DNA of 64,000 nt from NCBI RefSeq assembly GCF_036227405.1, contig NZ_CP109473.1, positions 7,440,001 through 7,504,000 on the forward strand. The letters run 5' to 3'. Source of the DNA: Streptomyces sp. NBC_01460. GTDB taxonomy: Bacteria; Actinomycetota; Actinomycetes; Streptomycetales; Streptomycetaceae. This document shows, in pieces, positions 31,201-33,553 of the stretch. A program made the position numbers and the translations under genes. The notes under the pieces are model-generated. The model was not told where the DNA came from. It saw nothing but the letters and a program-made list of their open reading frames with translations, and did no database searches. Each line of letters starts with the position of its first letter. Within the stretch, counting starts at the first letter, position 1.

Positions 31201-32952
31201 ACTCTGTCCCAGGGCCGGCGGACCGAGATGATGCTGCGCGGCGACGGCCGGCTGCCCGCGGGCGAGCTGTCGCTCCTGGAACTGCTCCGGGTACGTATGG
31301 CCCGGCCCGGCGCATGGTCGGACGCGATGGACGAGGCAGCCGCCCGGACGTCACGACGGCTGTGGGCGCAGGCGTACGCCGACTTCGCGGCCGGGGCACC
31401 CGAGGGCACGGCCGAGGCCGGCACCACCCGCGCCTGGGCCGCCGCCGTCGCCCTGGTGCTGCCGGCGGAGCCGCACCCGGCGCTCGCCGACTCCCGCTAC
31501 GCAGGCGACGACTTCCGTGACGCGGTACGCCGCGTCGCCGCAGGTCTGCTGGACGCCGGAACCGGCACCGCGGCCGTACCGGCCTCCGCGGCGGAGCTGG
31601 CCGACACCCTCCGCTCCGGCCTGGGCCTGCGGCAGCGCCGGACCCCGCCGCCCGCCACGGCCACCCCGTCCCAGGGCCCCGCGGAAGCGGCTCGGGCCGA
31701 CGCGGACACCGCGCCGACGACGCGGTCGGGGACCGGCGCGGACATGCCGGCCCTCGACCCCGCGGCCCCGGACCCCATGGACCTGGACCCCACCGACCTC
31801 GGCCACTTCGACTTCGACACGCGGGGACCGGGCTTCCCCGACCTGGCCATGACCGACCCGGACACGACCTCGCCGAGGCAGGGTGCGCGGCCCGCCCACC
31901 CCACCGGGTCCCAGGAGGATCCGCGCCCGGTCGAGCCGCCGCTCGGCGCGGGGCCGCCGCCCGGCACGGCGGACACGGCCGCGAACGGCGCCGGTCCGAC
32001 GGGACAGACCCCGTCCTGGTCGCCGGACGGCCGGTTCGACGTCAGGTTCGCGGAGACCCTGGAGGAATTCCCGGTGGCCGTCTCCACCGACCGGCACACC
32101 GTGTGGGGCTACGGCCAGGACGATCCGGACCTCCACGTGTTCGTGGCCGAGATCCCCTCGCTGGGGTTGCGCGGCGAGTACAACCCCGGGGGCCCCTCGG
32201 CCGGAGGCGTCACCGACATGACCGGGCGGGTGCACACCGAGGGACCGGCCTGGGACTGGTACCTGCCCGGCCGCGGACTCGTCGCCTCCTCCCGCCTGTC
32301 GACCGTGCCGCTCACCCCCGACGAGCCGGACCCCTCACCCGTACCGGCCGGCTGGCCCGCCACCGGGCCGGTGAGCCCGACCCCGCCCGTCGACCCGGCG
32401 TCCGTCGCCGCGCACCCGGCCTCGCTGACGGGCAGCACCTTCCCCGAGGCGCTGTGGCGTGACCACGACGGCCCGCTGTACCGCTTCGCCCCCGACGGGC
32501 CCGAGCGGATCTTCCGCGACGGGCTCGAGCCGTACGGCCCGGACAGGGTGCACCTCATCGACCATGTGTACGGAGGCAGCACCCAGGTCCCGCACACCGT
32601 CTTCGCCAGTGCGACGGCCAACCGTGACTACGTGCGCGACAGCGCCCGCGCGAATCCCATGGGCGCCGCCGCCCTGCACCGGCGCTACCGCTGGCGCTAC
32701 GACATCGAGGCCCCCGGCGGCATCGATGTGAACGCCACCCTGGGGCTGGCCTCGCCCTTCCCCGACCAGGAGGAGATCCTCTTCCCCGGAGGCATCGACC
32801 GCCGGTACATCCGTGGCGCACAGCCGATGGAGTACGGCGTCCCGGTCGGACCGTACGTCGCCAACCCGCACTTCGCGCCGCCCCCCGGACGTGACGGTGC
32901 GTCCGCCGAGACCGGCCCAGGCACCCCCAGCGAACGAGGAACAGATGAGTGA
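6553..32952 (+). CDS. Giant multidomain T7SS polymorphic toxin (8,799 aa)
   Basis: One uninterrupted frame. Domains by approximate residue: 1-245 helical WXG100/CpnT-like export domain with hydrophobic helices at 115-135; 245-335 Pro-rich; 345-400 Gly/Ala helix; 415-1230 Pro/Ser/Thr/Ala linker; 1235-1400 caspase-like His1260/Cys1307; 1600-1815 OTU protease Cys1619/His1812; 1950-3750 beta-rich, Tyr/Trp-containing; 3775-4000 and 4050-4220 degenerate OTU copies; 4318-5226 and 5713-6656 duplicated module; 5470-5640 HExxH metalloprotease-like (His5574, His5578); 6740-7065 unknown with HHTAHE; 7430-7670 second caspase-like domain, His7505/Cys7551; 8630-8780 ADP-ribosyltransferase. It resembles the very large Streptomyces proteins that databases call 'lonely Cys domain' proteins. 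The protease domains may process the chain and release the C-terminal toxin; this is inference. The ATG at 6553 lacks a strong Shine-Dalgarno, but the conserved N-terminus starts there. Confidence 0.85.
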   Translation: MSIHVSPEINTMIFILTGEKLIDADEDLAFDSRVPYSGLGRKLERLSSLIDKSIHDIGESMPDDLSKSYANAMGMLVDDGGKNYLKDFADQLDKIAEGRRKTSMDIMESKWQVIAEIIRLLIEIAIYLAMSFFTGGASASQIMMAKLRSRFFILTTMSHLLQRLHLAPSLTEAFAEAFTTFAVRLAMMNFAPDGRRPDGFDWNDILKAAAFGAAAGGLTSIFDSFAKNIVNSYDKNFLKNGPDLDFKGPPNPRNNPDLDFKGNGPTPTPDPTPSPKPDPSPSPRPEPGPTPGRPDPTPYGNGPGRSGNPPVTFRNDPLSFRNNLNLWRNNQILRNNADRPGALAGHYGLKGTADFLAAGAGEALAEILIKGAFDGDWSTSWSTFVGAGVSSQVESTLSDTAVNSGAELRHAIDKLGNRPPTVSGGTTGTGADGSSRSGADSDRTDGSSGTSGSDTTGGDGPAPASPSPAVQQPTGQGDVTGSQSPPPYVPENPPPYTTPAPPSYTPGPLPVTATENALWQQVHSGSAEVRQQALNDLAALRGTSSAPGGTEIGVRDGLQGGLSQLPEVRVVPGGNSPAVQIDADEVRRALGGFDAPVTTGPPLTVAPGTQADTAAPVAEGSAGGDPQGAAPGTSPESAGVDGDVPENPAATGDGDPEVAPPEGTTLTPPAESAVASPETPAETAPGNPAATSPETPAVTSPEQAEGGLPSASHESAPQNGTASAPTGREAGSPVPTGSPVPTGSPVPTGGPAAATPAGTGSGARPGGVPAGSATPSATPQQGTRAPEGAAPADGSPQATGSSPQTGTSPDAVGAAPDAANPTAHAGTSDSAPVVTPPADVTTTNPAADDTDTDTAPTRISTIGSSPDTGDVRDIDGTPDVKPGPAPAGSPEPARATPLTIVVSEVPPPGEGSPEAVALLDGAGTDRAVVLGPPVAPDGAGRPVRAAVELTREGPGAPVLVRPLAGPAPTTTADGTADTSFPGADVLLPLADALGAMPRPSTESGVTTEGTAPAVTSSATPPTALSEKPASVRGATADADATATAAPAPDKLATLSGPWTGTATDLHLESGRNDTDGRGTGGPGTGAGLGRGPGGEGTPPPPPTTPDTHPESLTPTPLPSTPPPSARIVVRPADSGSTEDSGNGSSRPSREPAVTTLDGHTVPLAQLRRLVPGTAVKPRPGRAVRTLTISQSPAEDGTARAEGRQALLGEDTFRGVRTISGAPAAPGATEAPSAPRTVFTGPPSPLPGSGTDRGADYFAGHGTSRTVSLGTEDAARPTVKVSGVQLGEVLKSWAEEDGQDRPLVLFSCETGRQPEVAGLPVAQHVANRTGRRVHAPTTEVGTARDGEGNVRAVLTEGADGPGRWRVFTPEPSGADLDGLARDIGLHTGPGPADAFALTRTLQQVRTLREILGPDAEQRPENRELLAGLAFVDGLRWRSPDTAARYGDGRMTPELLRRMVTDHHGTIGAPTGEPAAGPTTGPTAGPTTGQYGDFLRAAAELRTTAGPDTTLDALLPPPPPVLPPSTLVSPEDVRGLAYAPTAQITWSLSDSPLPLSELALSPEDTAELVRRRPDLTSARSGPESLAEDVALLSRPTPGTADTVHADGSAFRRLDTPGGGNCLFRSLLDSARGQDVPPAWAARNVAGLRRLLRDRITRTELGDAVATAIPDPVFAVVDDLRTRAVAGVRDPAERDRITRQWNRTAQAVVTDGDAATWQRILRDGDYPHLADVAPTPADARRLGTRELVASAAELPTLWASPFADLLPEALAHTLDLDLRLVQPDPHASSGGTFVNTLNPGGRGGVLHLSYNGTDHFDALVPVSAPLAPEPDPGTTQDPKPKPTQDPGTTQDPGITADIQDPAGSGPLGEWLRSMGGITDLDTPEAETPDRGDPVPLETQLERHRPARLLTGQDARPPGPVPDTVTFEDGSRLPAILISPVSDPGDGTPGSRTEWPARSNRTGLFTGVGKTTLRSPEQVAEEILGKLPAKLRTQFDEAELLRLLIDQPGAFTAPRGARFVGREKSGVGHELTVEAIPYHRWERFSDVGGATVRLDTMRRGQAGTGGGRSVGFGRRIAGGLSMGPPLNWLLKLGFSLGWTRRTDYAQGTQAYNQSEWRNWEGSHLHLDDVHYRVRVNRVTESPVAPGPETRSDGTTGATAPPPQKPNWQRTQVHAAEFAMRDGLSWRIPDDLTVPPKGPRRAPGTLTFPEGAEPRMTDTTGLHLVDPPEEIALAVSGARPGSSAHRTLVSYVRPGRLLALFGRFAGLVTGPELTRGSGQHPLGHLIVERSVPHRATLVAESVKTEVRDLTQTTYQNERGHVRDTRLGFQVTAGPNYTLTGADTDVRLQGGPLVRVDVSTGRGHHLGVDAARKTTGRVRNHPVALYRVERTLMVRKPGELPSAARPVRVVSLDWISTQDARRLAGWDSRTPGRTGPDPDVEPPVPWYLTREDPVHLSGQVRAEGFLPDRPQPQPQPQPQPQPQAVDGAPTPIQPRTAQSVPQDPMRAFADTVLDTLHQSYPSLFVPPFMLRHPRLAKFWYGDGRMRTALHNDRQVREALNRPSLAQSLDDLTTTGVPVTLTEDGKVRRGHHTLILGARLTDRRFETTMSERSLRNAVIGTEVSGQGQQAAVTLSGGVELGISPRDHDKVPEAGLPRQTGSVAVGARHARTDQKATRNTVAVTHDHLMFQNGADLYSYQVELNASFEGHRRPRGWARLASIGLLGAGVFVSKVEERPLFTRGNETVGRVELAVPAAHGSEHHGPADPPPAGQAPTVTAPAPRQLSSTEADQLLDGMSPLPRTDASDRQLTGKLLSAPHVVLSTEGGPLRQRLMQDTADRASGTSWHVSAPGAPVRTALRRAMANLNVAGQLGQYLGPFGSRVTGLNGAGPFRTHYLKAAIRGELSNFRVKSDPKPASLEATVGNEHRVNGSASTVSRTTLGLQGADMPLQQAPGQPAVVGSYSTALQYAWGKGRNVAQTLTRGRNTTLTYAGRMYLVVADTAETLAVRDRWTAAMGAVGTRSGARISSLAGRFSENLGDSLAPRRAAAALQRIRDAVMFHLPMQDVIEAGLAPDGLATTTPHNLGGGYRVPPFLRGRRFPTHPSGQLDAGSAARQLTGQLEKAGVPSHDREQVLQRLSPDFLAAHLHELTTDGMTLPIRYRSWTSPFHLPVGGSPGQLTFKLTPVTTTVDRLRTGYELEDYRTTARDTAGGTSQDRGADVTLSAGERAADSGILVANPSLQGTAAKQRSSARTQTSGATAMPNIATTQAHAEIVTTYTLTVTMTDATGDPLAPGVSAVPVGSLHEVLPASLLTPDGDGADGALTEQDVPEPERAVRMLTADQARPEGVAAWRTSGGDPTGSADPDVLPFDDVVGSGILAVDIRGAANVHDALTLATARADGLGDTDLGQRHTGTVLDGRVRMARHTPLTGLGTAPGQAQQEATAQVGLTSGFREALGASGTSLPTQASTHLFGQSHTADSRLYARMHRSGARLLAVENKPRMEAMQRAKTSDALEAGITDNVEGAVGTAPLAGNSNAGVTNPGATVPIGGTNDGTTLKGTADTTLGTHTKVVTDRSMLFAIPVSWLAVADVHHRVTDSRAMYALGKADRGPRAVEAETTALVWLREDIARDHGLLDDSTFTDGVLTAWDDQAKAAGDLATAEKGYYDARARARETWLGLTDDERTALGADGSGAAVEPSPAVTAWQAARDEVRRWEQRTDDAAADHHRLHLAASRLTAHHQGSASVPVKDLPQEYTAPGWRSEAPEPYTITGGAGSAPRTLTSPDGATVREIHGVPHDGASFFHALLAAAQDRGRLPHLLGSDLADRFAADPGDPAVTAEAIGAARDRLAWALGQDGNEDLLDSLALDTADTFTQAELDYAGIRLTTAQQAEFEAFGRLPVTLWPTPAQRVALAGAALSRPFASEPRQDTVDGEPAPPERRAGDHGGADLLPALAARVLGAPLTVVTGEGREQLFLPHGTDPAAVDPATDPVLLAEGGFFHAALPQGSVAPVATPLPAPATEGTPDTARSTSARPPAHRSHTTAPWLPPADSTGPRFRLDRDGVLTAPDGATYTQGAPTGRGNGFFGALSTALNLAATQPGTDRHEATRLRRRAGAPPAQLMRLNGLPGDPGTRDSLFVPPTMPTRPGAPHPSAEARDGHLRRHLTTAPWGPEADPAVAEWAAAATGTTVTLVEENGTAHTYPGPSADSPSVLLRRRGGDVVPLLTRTPAPAPKSGSADLTPEPTRDPAAVPLPPSPGAPAGSDLPGLPGEEEAYELSTLSGAEADALARFRFADDSDTGSLAQFRFTDDTSDSDGEDDAPDDTTHEAWLDLLFGSASRDDYSPEMLVGTALSLRELAERNPQPSSVADGDLLHGLTRRVLGLAPDTEVSERHLLLLGSLALSATPAQLADEDTLSAYLTSHDAALGRSTRLVSGHGTGRNWTGTGAEVPPLDSYAVEGADGRLSMWPAPWPAAYTVLAQGDTDSVQLNTPRGTFTLDDPAEFARIIARDPARPPGADIALVVPHGDIESLARHVADLTGARVWYSEHAPRPTTDWRTGTDRITLGPLGDGDDVGAVWTSVRPGEDADSGSDVSDIVGMYGDSEHREGIDARRAEPLTTTEYGVVNGRDTDVIFRRPGGIQGSWQTPRALTGTDDAPELAMSVQDHHETLLSERPVLRISSDRTLAVENGMYGQQVFATEEAVARASVKLARAGTSVRLRTDPDLSVILPLPGGGSRQLFLVTPVFLTRSGQSTEEVCRDFADMLADTSRTSHMVFRTPGAGQVVTAPANASDGAEVTGTHHLADALGHLADGDMPPAAADPEWAAALVRRDDRPTGGDGGPLPGRAYGSALSLAQEDDPRRDALSDAAGRIGVNEHAWADIGEGYVVQSVAAPGEQGQPSLEHNYAKPQAGSGGAHFGYHFVTVVLASEDGSHQISLENHARASQRNHRHRRAVQANLRNHDLDDLREIASRLREEIGKQPDEGADKPLAELRGYLDLTLALIRAKQAQTEMNAAPAGSPERAAAEKTLEGATRAAALRVGQLEPVIAGKHQWYMRMYSQRPGESAHDTNAELLGDNPSAEANPLTAVVLRGQLALPVPIAFDKGVQQTPETAKHSLRYLARVVARAALWNETNGLPLPDVRVTGRRGGRLVGRDLAKVRGEAVAASFRQDLSSALAELQEGTPQPHLTADRFTVEPVSVRDRGTSAGDSAASTVTVTVDDHRGGPRHVATRGPGGRSQPGGLSGGSRDDGLDPLAEQWPIGREVTVMRPRLGVDPSYAVSADDVPAAIGTPAAGLPPDTGTAKGKDPVRTDEDDAATEGTRPGRWSTWTRHAASRSEPFTYEVADTGHLRLPDGQEIPPDGWTRFGHDFVHATTGTILRGDSGWIGRVANMDSLAPVLEGLDQETAPHRIVADSSALYLVPEGDGDSALRIPLREAGSGDMPATGPERPEAGAPAEEQPSGPPRARLDDRPRIVVRSAFDVRRFTHGGETVTDLTVRLALRDGDGRADTDAVMARVLRGVEEFYNGPGHRLPGGDRLHVTVERVGPDDAPHLTADLVGRDQRMNQRAWWADADPVEFAHELAHQLFLRDESRDASNPDRLHAPGSLLGAFREHAPDGLAGSGLRPRHLQLWAAVAGELTPHTPPEGTSWAEARKGATPELREPVWVDPVSLPAASPQTGPDGSVPPPLPPGDGLPTVAEASDESDSDTDSDDGAEPPVWAGQGWLNTLFGPFLGSVPRDRLRETSEALYGLVAEEAGTRPTQQQLRDALVRVTRQVLHMADGARPAARDVHLLGSLALDASSDDLASTDDLALYFVDRQIETGRGALDENTLLRDGEGNVLGRDFTGPGRPAPTTDSYAVRGRGRVIQRHAPWQNPYVVVAEGTRHGVDISLPGRTFRVDSAEELARLISYDSRRPRGADIVLALPPEYAATVASLVAGTTGRRVWYPEAPVGVATHPTAGTRHLMLDLDAGNTGAGWASTDPPEDGGLPGARDTDSLPDPDPDPDPDPDPDPDLDSDDDRSSSDGDAEFDRLADQAVLERRIDARRPRPLTTRDYGVIDRRGTGVLFTPPLPRSVGEVRAGDGTDPLVMPRQDHGNVLMADRPPLRVSEDRTLATLATGNGQQAYATRAAIERSSARLAAAGAGIRLRVDESVGVLLPGEDGSYGEPLYRVEPEFLTGSGGPEHAFTRDFARTVAGADGAHLSHIAFRGPTGGAIATAPVNGMHGREVTGTHHLAQAMAEVAEGTGPATEVTPRWAARRTGLDSRFSGGVVGAPTPGERYGSALSYEPQDNPARTRLATVARRIGVNEYAWAGVGEGYLIQSVSTTNQGGAQLFTHNHAKPGDRVGPHAPYHFAQVVLAAEDGTHQITLENETHSRSEIPAELLDDVIDENLDRYGEDGLTALAAETEGRLAELRRTGADEAEISRTEGFASVARALADVHQAEQLPWYFDEDRPEHALALREAEEARARAKELIRAAAPLIENKDLWFFRAYSKRPGESAHETNAALLSDESPAVANPLTTVVLHGHAPRPHQRTVRFGERQHDTPADADDTIDGLAVALARTGLWNRAHGLPMPSVTVTGHGNRSQASGRARADAVTAALAARLAQVLSTYQAGTGGPHVGVRDFGLTKAAKRVRSATDPARGREVTIDIDDHRLVTPTPSGRTTPVGEAALAEEPATTRPTTDPATTRPVTDPATSTGDPATTGEPAVTRPATPESVTTTGRARSRPPGRSAQPSPERRNSDAPPWVLARIRYAEESVAFDKRLGEYLAEHEAVVAEFRTMATAAWAAARREHPRALATFGDTSKAKAGVVGTSREALQRVLRSGNLRELVAFLYEGISSDLVPEMLGGAEEQHPEIAAERPSRRQREVYAEFMRRALEIAASDMPVAEKEAAVAELQRSVVTPAHPDTARPPLSEAERRFAVGEAGLTWMPATAVYDIPLDAGFQGTSEDSGGLVATGTAGSTYRFVLHAARMREKWGVDLDLGLIRAGMLAISLTVGHHTAHEVMRGAQLALDDVDGHDPALDYADNWGRYWNIHPLTEQELRENVARDGLFPDEHARALLDESNPLPTTGTGTREGAADTHATLPHRPGRARTVHTRPVAAEANRPVPQLPNPSGPPAARQGPSATPPVVSPDEAEQHREAVLDALYGLGALNGVDRPRAAEALERLDRMRAADPELRGGFLDLDAMVRRVLLLDPSDLVDAGARGALVRLVTAPFAAGARTPAALSAHYLAGRGAFHGDFRIVDAQGRPRGWNWLGRPLPADFDAAGTGRVSRAPDGASGGSGPETAPWRPTPAHPDPYLLLLGGQEEAVVVRGLGGFARPVPPEVFHELMALDANLAGRQADVPVLLHVARPTGADLELPRGLADRLGREVWATTGRSGIGRLPNVPDRSMLLLLDEEKQASRGQWFSNTPGTVPAEPSDADDRVSALSIAHHGNRSTGYISMDLAGEENDGGWSRTLTHSRLGTVTSYAYLRNSYDTPDPAHTVPWAELNLPAPYFPNNHGLPGAVMWHTPDGERRDDGPRFARTLARRRSLASLAPEHPVALLVCYAATPAGIGEMHGRHIEGPPPFVPDPLATVAVGQHTANGTGRTVFASTLMNSAGQARPDDPETSISLHTDARGRAHPWVMFLPEPSGDALDRRAREAGLHHGPGPAPEAVRERTLRLVRALRQIFGPLADEAADHPELLRGAGAIDLMREADPGLNRDGARQFTLDLYEQVLNRYHAGGLLPGQAPQFTPDSHRSLLAEAARRWDAGPRGPLTDWIGLPHLVRMLDGLTSSPRRQALARQILGLDATVPVGEAEWSRLLWASFRTAMVTAAHPDRGAFAAAVLHLPAPDPARFDEAVLVARQAAATGRDPRRLHEVAAYHLERQGALEPDRLLTDDEGDAWGRALDGTARPQGAFDAATLTLLGYAPDGSLVPVGTEPAPWAADPHRPTPFVYVADGDAGGLRLPGAVEPEQFGELVFRDPALLVEDGYAEVIAVVPHGRPGARPVQGSLPGEGARNSARNWWTTHGATTLHHDPATGTYTVAMLPGPDGQPATAGSWGRTTPSDGDGSGAVDTGPDTQARPRPAAAAVNSSTPPPTGAVPEDLAAAWDAHARELTALGEAAAGAAALERAGGDGTAVAEAWTRVDEARVRLEDAQARLWALGIAPDAVGAARSDASGGSPVVPRDAARRRWTAGQLTEADLPPTSPGAADDETVTPEELHALGITLSQGRRTEMMLRGDGRLPAGELSLLELLRVRMARPGAWSDAMDEAAARTSRRLWAQAYADFAAGAPEGTAEAGTTRAWAAAVALVLPAEPHPALADSRYAGDDFRDAVRRVAAGLLDAGTGTAAVPASAAELADTLRSGLGLRQRRTPPPATATPSQGPAEAARADADTAPTTRSGTGADMPALDPAAPDPMDLDPTDLGHFDFDTRGPGFPDLAMTDPDTTSPRQGARPAHPTGSQEDPRPVEPPLGAGPPPGTADTAANGAGPTGQTPSWSPDGRFDVRFAETLEEFPVAVSTDRHTVWGYGQDDPDLHVFVAEIPSLGLRGEYNPGGPSAGGVTDMTGRVHTEGPAWDWYLPGRGLVASSRLSTVPLTPDEPDPSPVPAGWPATGPVSPTPPVDPASVAAHPASLTGSTFPEALWRDHDGPLYRFAPDGPERIFRDGLEPYGPDRVHLIDHVYGGSTQVPHTVFASATANRDYVRDSARANPMGAAALHRRYRWRYDIEAPGGIDVNATLGLASPFPDQEEILFPGGIDRRYIRGAQPMEYGVPVGPYVANPHFAPPPGRDGASAETGPGTPSERGTDE
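8743..8796 (+). repeat. Three 18-bp tandem repeats in the linker
   Basis: GGCAGCCCCGTCCCCACG is repeated three times (8743, 8761, 8779), differing by a single base in the last copy, and encodes GSPVPT x3. It lies in the disordered Pro/Ser/Thr linker of the giant protein. Confidence 0.85.
10255..10755 (+). other. Caspase-like (CHAT-type) His/Cys domain 1
   Basis: The sequence around YFAGHGTS (His1260) followed by PLVLFSCETG (Cys1307) has the spacing and surroundings of the His-Gly / beta-strand-Cys dyad of caspase-like (clan CD, CHAT) peptidases, where LSACETG is typical. It is followed by a TGRRVHAPT element. Suggested role: proteolytic processing. Assignment rests on motifs only. Confidence 0.6.
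11355..12000 (+). other. OTU-type cysteine protease domain (intact dyad)
   Basis: GGGNCLFRSLLDSA (Cys1619) matches the OTU nucleophile motif, and the domain ends in GTDHFDALVP (His1812), the expected C-terminal OTU histidine. About 195 residues separate them, compatible with the family. It may cleave ubiquitin-like or polyprotein substrates, or be self-processing. Confidence 0.75.
13942..13983 (+). repeat. Pro-Gln dipeptide repeat (seven units)
   Basis: Seven consecutive 6-bp units (five CCGCAG/CCGCAA, then two CCTCAA) encode PQPQPQPQPQPQPQ inside the giant gene, between two beta-rich segments. It probably acts as a rigid spacer. Confidence 0.9.
17880..19200 (+). other. Two degenerate OTU-like copies
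   Basis: Copy one has GVPHDGASFFHALL in place of the nucleophile motif and ends in EGGFFHAALP. Copy two has GRGNGFFGALSTAL and ends in RGGDVVPLL. In both, the Cys position is replaced (Ser or Gly), and in the second the C-terminal His is also lost. The fold is therefore likely kept without catalysis. Confidence 0.55.
22960..23460 (+). other. HExxH zinc-metalloprotease-like domain
   Basis: EFAHELAHQLFLRDESRD contains HELAH (His5574, Glu5575, His5578), the zincin signature, with acidic residues just downstream that could supply a third ligand. The preceding strands and helix (FNGGETV-like, VLRGVEEFYN) fit a compact metalloprotease. Substrate unknown. Confidence 0.65.
24532..24579 (+). repeat. 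Eight perfect CCGGAC hexamers (Pro-Asp repeat)
   Basis: CCGGAC is repeated eight times without change and followed by one variant (CTGGAC). It encodes (PD)8 just before an acidic DSDDDRSSSDGD stretch. It is a slippage-prone linker, and length variation would stay in frame because the unit is two codons. Confidence 0.95.
28840..29560 (+). other. Caspase-like His/Cys domain 2
   Basis: PYFPNNHGLPG (His7505) followed by PVALLVCYAATP (Cys7551), then TANGTGRTVFAST and EPSGDALDRRAREAGLHHGPGP. The order repeats that of domain 1 (YF..HG, strand-Cys, TGRRV, EPSG.DLD..ARDIGLHTGPGP), so the two are paralogous modules at opposite ends of the protein. Confidence 0.6.
32440..32900 (+). other. Pierisin/scabin-type ADP-ribosyltransferase toxin domain
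   Basis: The last 160 residues show the R-S-E ADP-ribosyltransferase pattern: PLYRFAP (Arg8644), VFASAT (Ser8686-Ala-Thr8688, in the STS position) and DQEEILFPGGI (Gln8739-x-Glu8741). IEAPGGIDVN and a YIRGA element are typical of the pierisin/scabin (DNA-guanine) group. Expected reaction: transfer of ADP-ribose from NAD to a nucleobase or protein. This is the likely toxic tip. Confidence 0.8.
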
Positions 32953-33538
32953 GTCCGCCGCCGAGAACCCGGCCGCCCCCTTGGACCCCGCGCCTCCCGA
33001 GGAGTTCGTCGAGGCGGCCAGGCTGGCGCCCGGCCACTGGCTCTACCTGAGCGATCCCGCGTGGCAGGGGGACGGCCCGCCGCCGGAGTGGGCCGTGGTC
33101 GGCCAGTGGCGCTCCGACTCCCGGGGCGAGATCGTCGCGTGGGAGGACAACGAGGACTACAGGCCGTCGCCGGAGGCGATGGGGTGGCCCGCGCCCCTGG
33201 ACGACGTGGACCGCGCCGTCCAGCTCGCCACCACCGGGTACGGCCCGGTGGAGGACGTCACCACCGCCCTGGCCGGGGCCGAGGTCGCCGTGCTCGTCAC
33301 GGCGGACGGCGAGCCGGTCAGCGCGTCCGCGCCCGACGGCACGGCGGTGGTCCCGGTCTACACCTCGCCCCGTCACCTCCGGGCCGCCGGGCCGCTGGGG
33401 TCCGTACGGCTGCCGGTGGCCGAGCTGCTCGGCCGGATCCCCCCGGGCCACAGCCTGTGCCTCAACAGCTCGGCCCCGGTCAGCATGGTGCTGGCCACGG
33501 ACGGGCTCGCGGAGGTGCTCCGCGCGCCCGCGCCCTGA
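32945..33538 (+). CDS. SseB-like type VII secretion-associated protein
   Basis: Predicted 197-residue soluble protein. The ATG at 32945 lies inside the giant gene's last codons (ATGAGTGA, stop at 32950-32952), giving tight translational coupling; CGAGGAAC upstream serves as ribosome binding site. The C-terminal half (about 105-195) has the SseB N-terminal-domain pattern: V.VYTSPRHL, LL.RIPPGHSLCLN and P.SMVLATDGL. The first 100 residues contain HWLYLSDPAW and WAVVGQWRSD, seen in Streptomyces proteins labelled T7SS-associated. It could be the immunity protein against the ADP-ribosyltransferase or a secretion chaperone. I favour a dedicated partner of the giant protein without choosing between the two. 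Confidence 0.8.
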   Translation: MSESAAENPAAPLDPAPPEEFVEAARLAPGHWLYLSDPAWQGDGPPPEWAVVGQWRSDSRGEIVAWEDNEDYRPSPEAMGWPAPLDDVDRAVQLATTGYGPVEDVTTALAGAEVAVLVTADGEPVSASAPDGTAVVPVYTSPRHLRAAGPLGSVRLPVAELLGRIPPGHSLCLNSSAPVSMVLATDGLAEVLRAPAP

Positions 33539-33553
33539 AAGTCTCCCGTCCCG

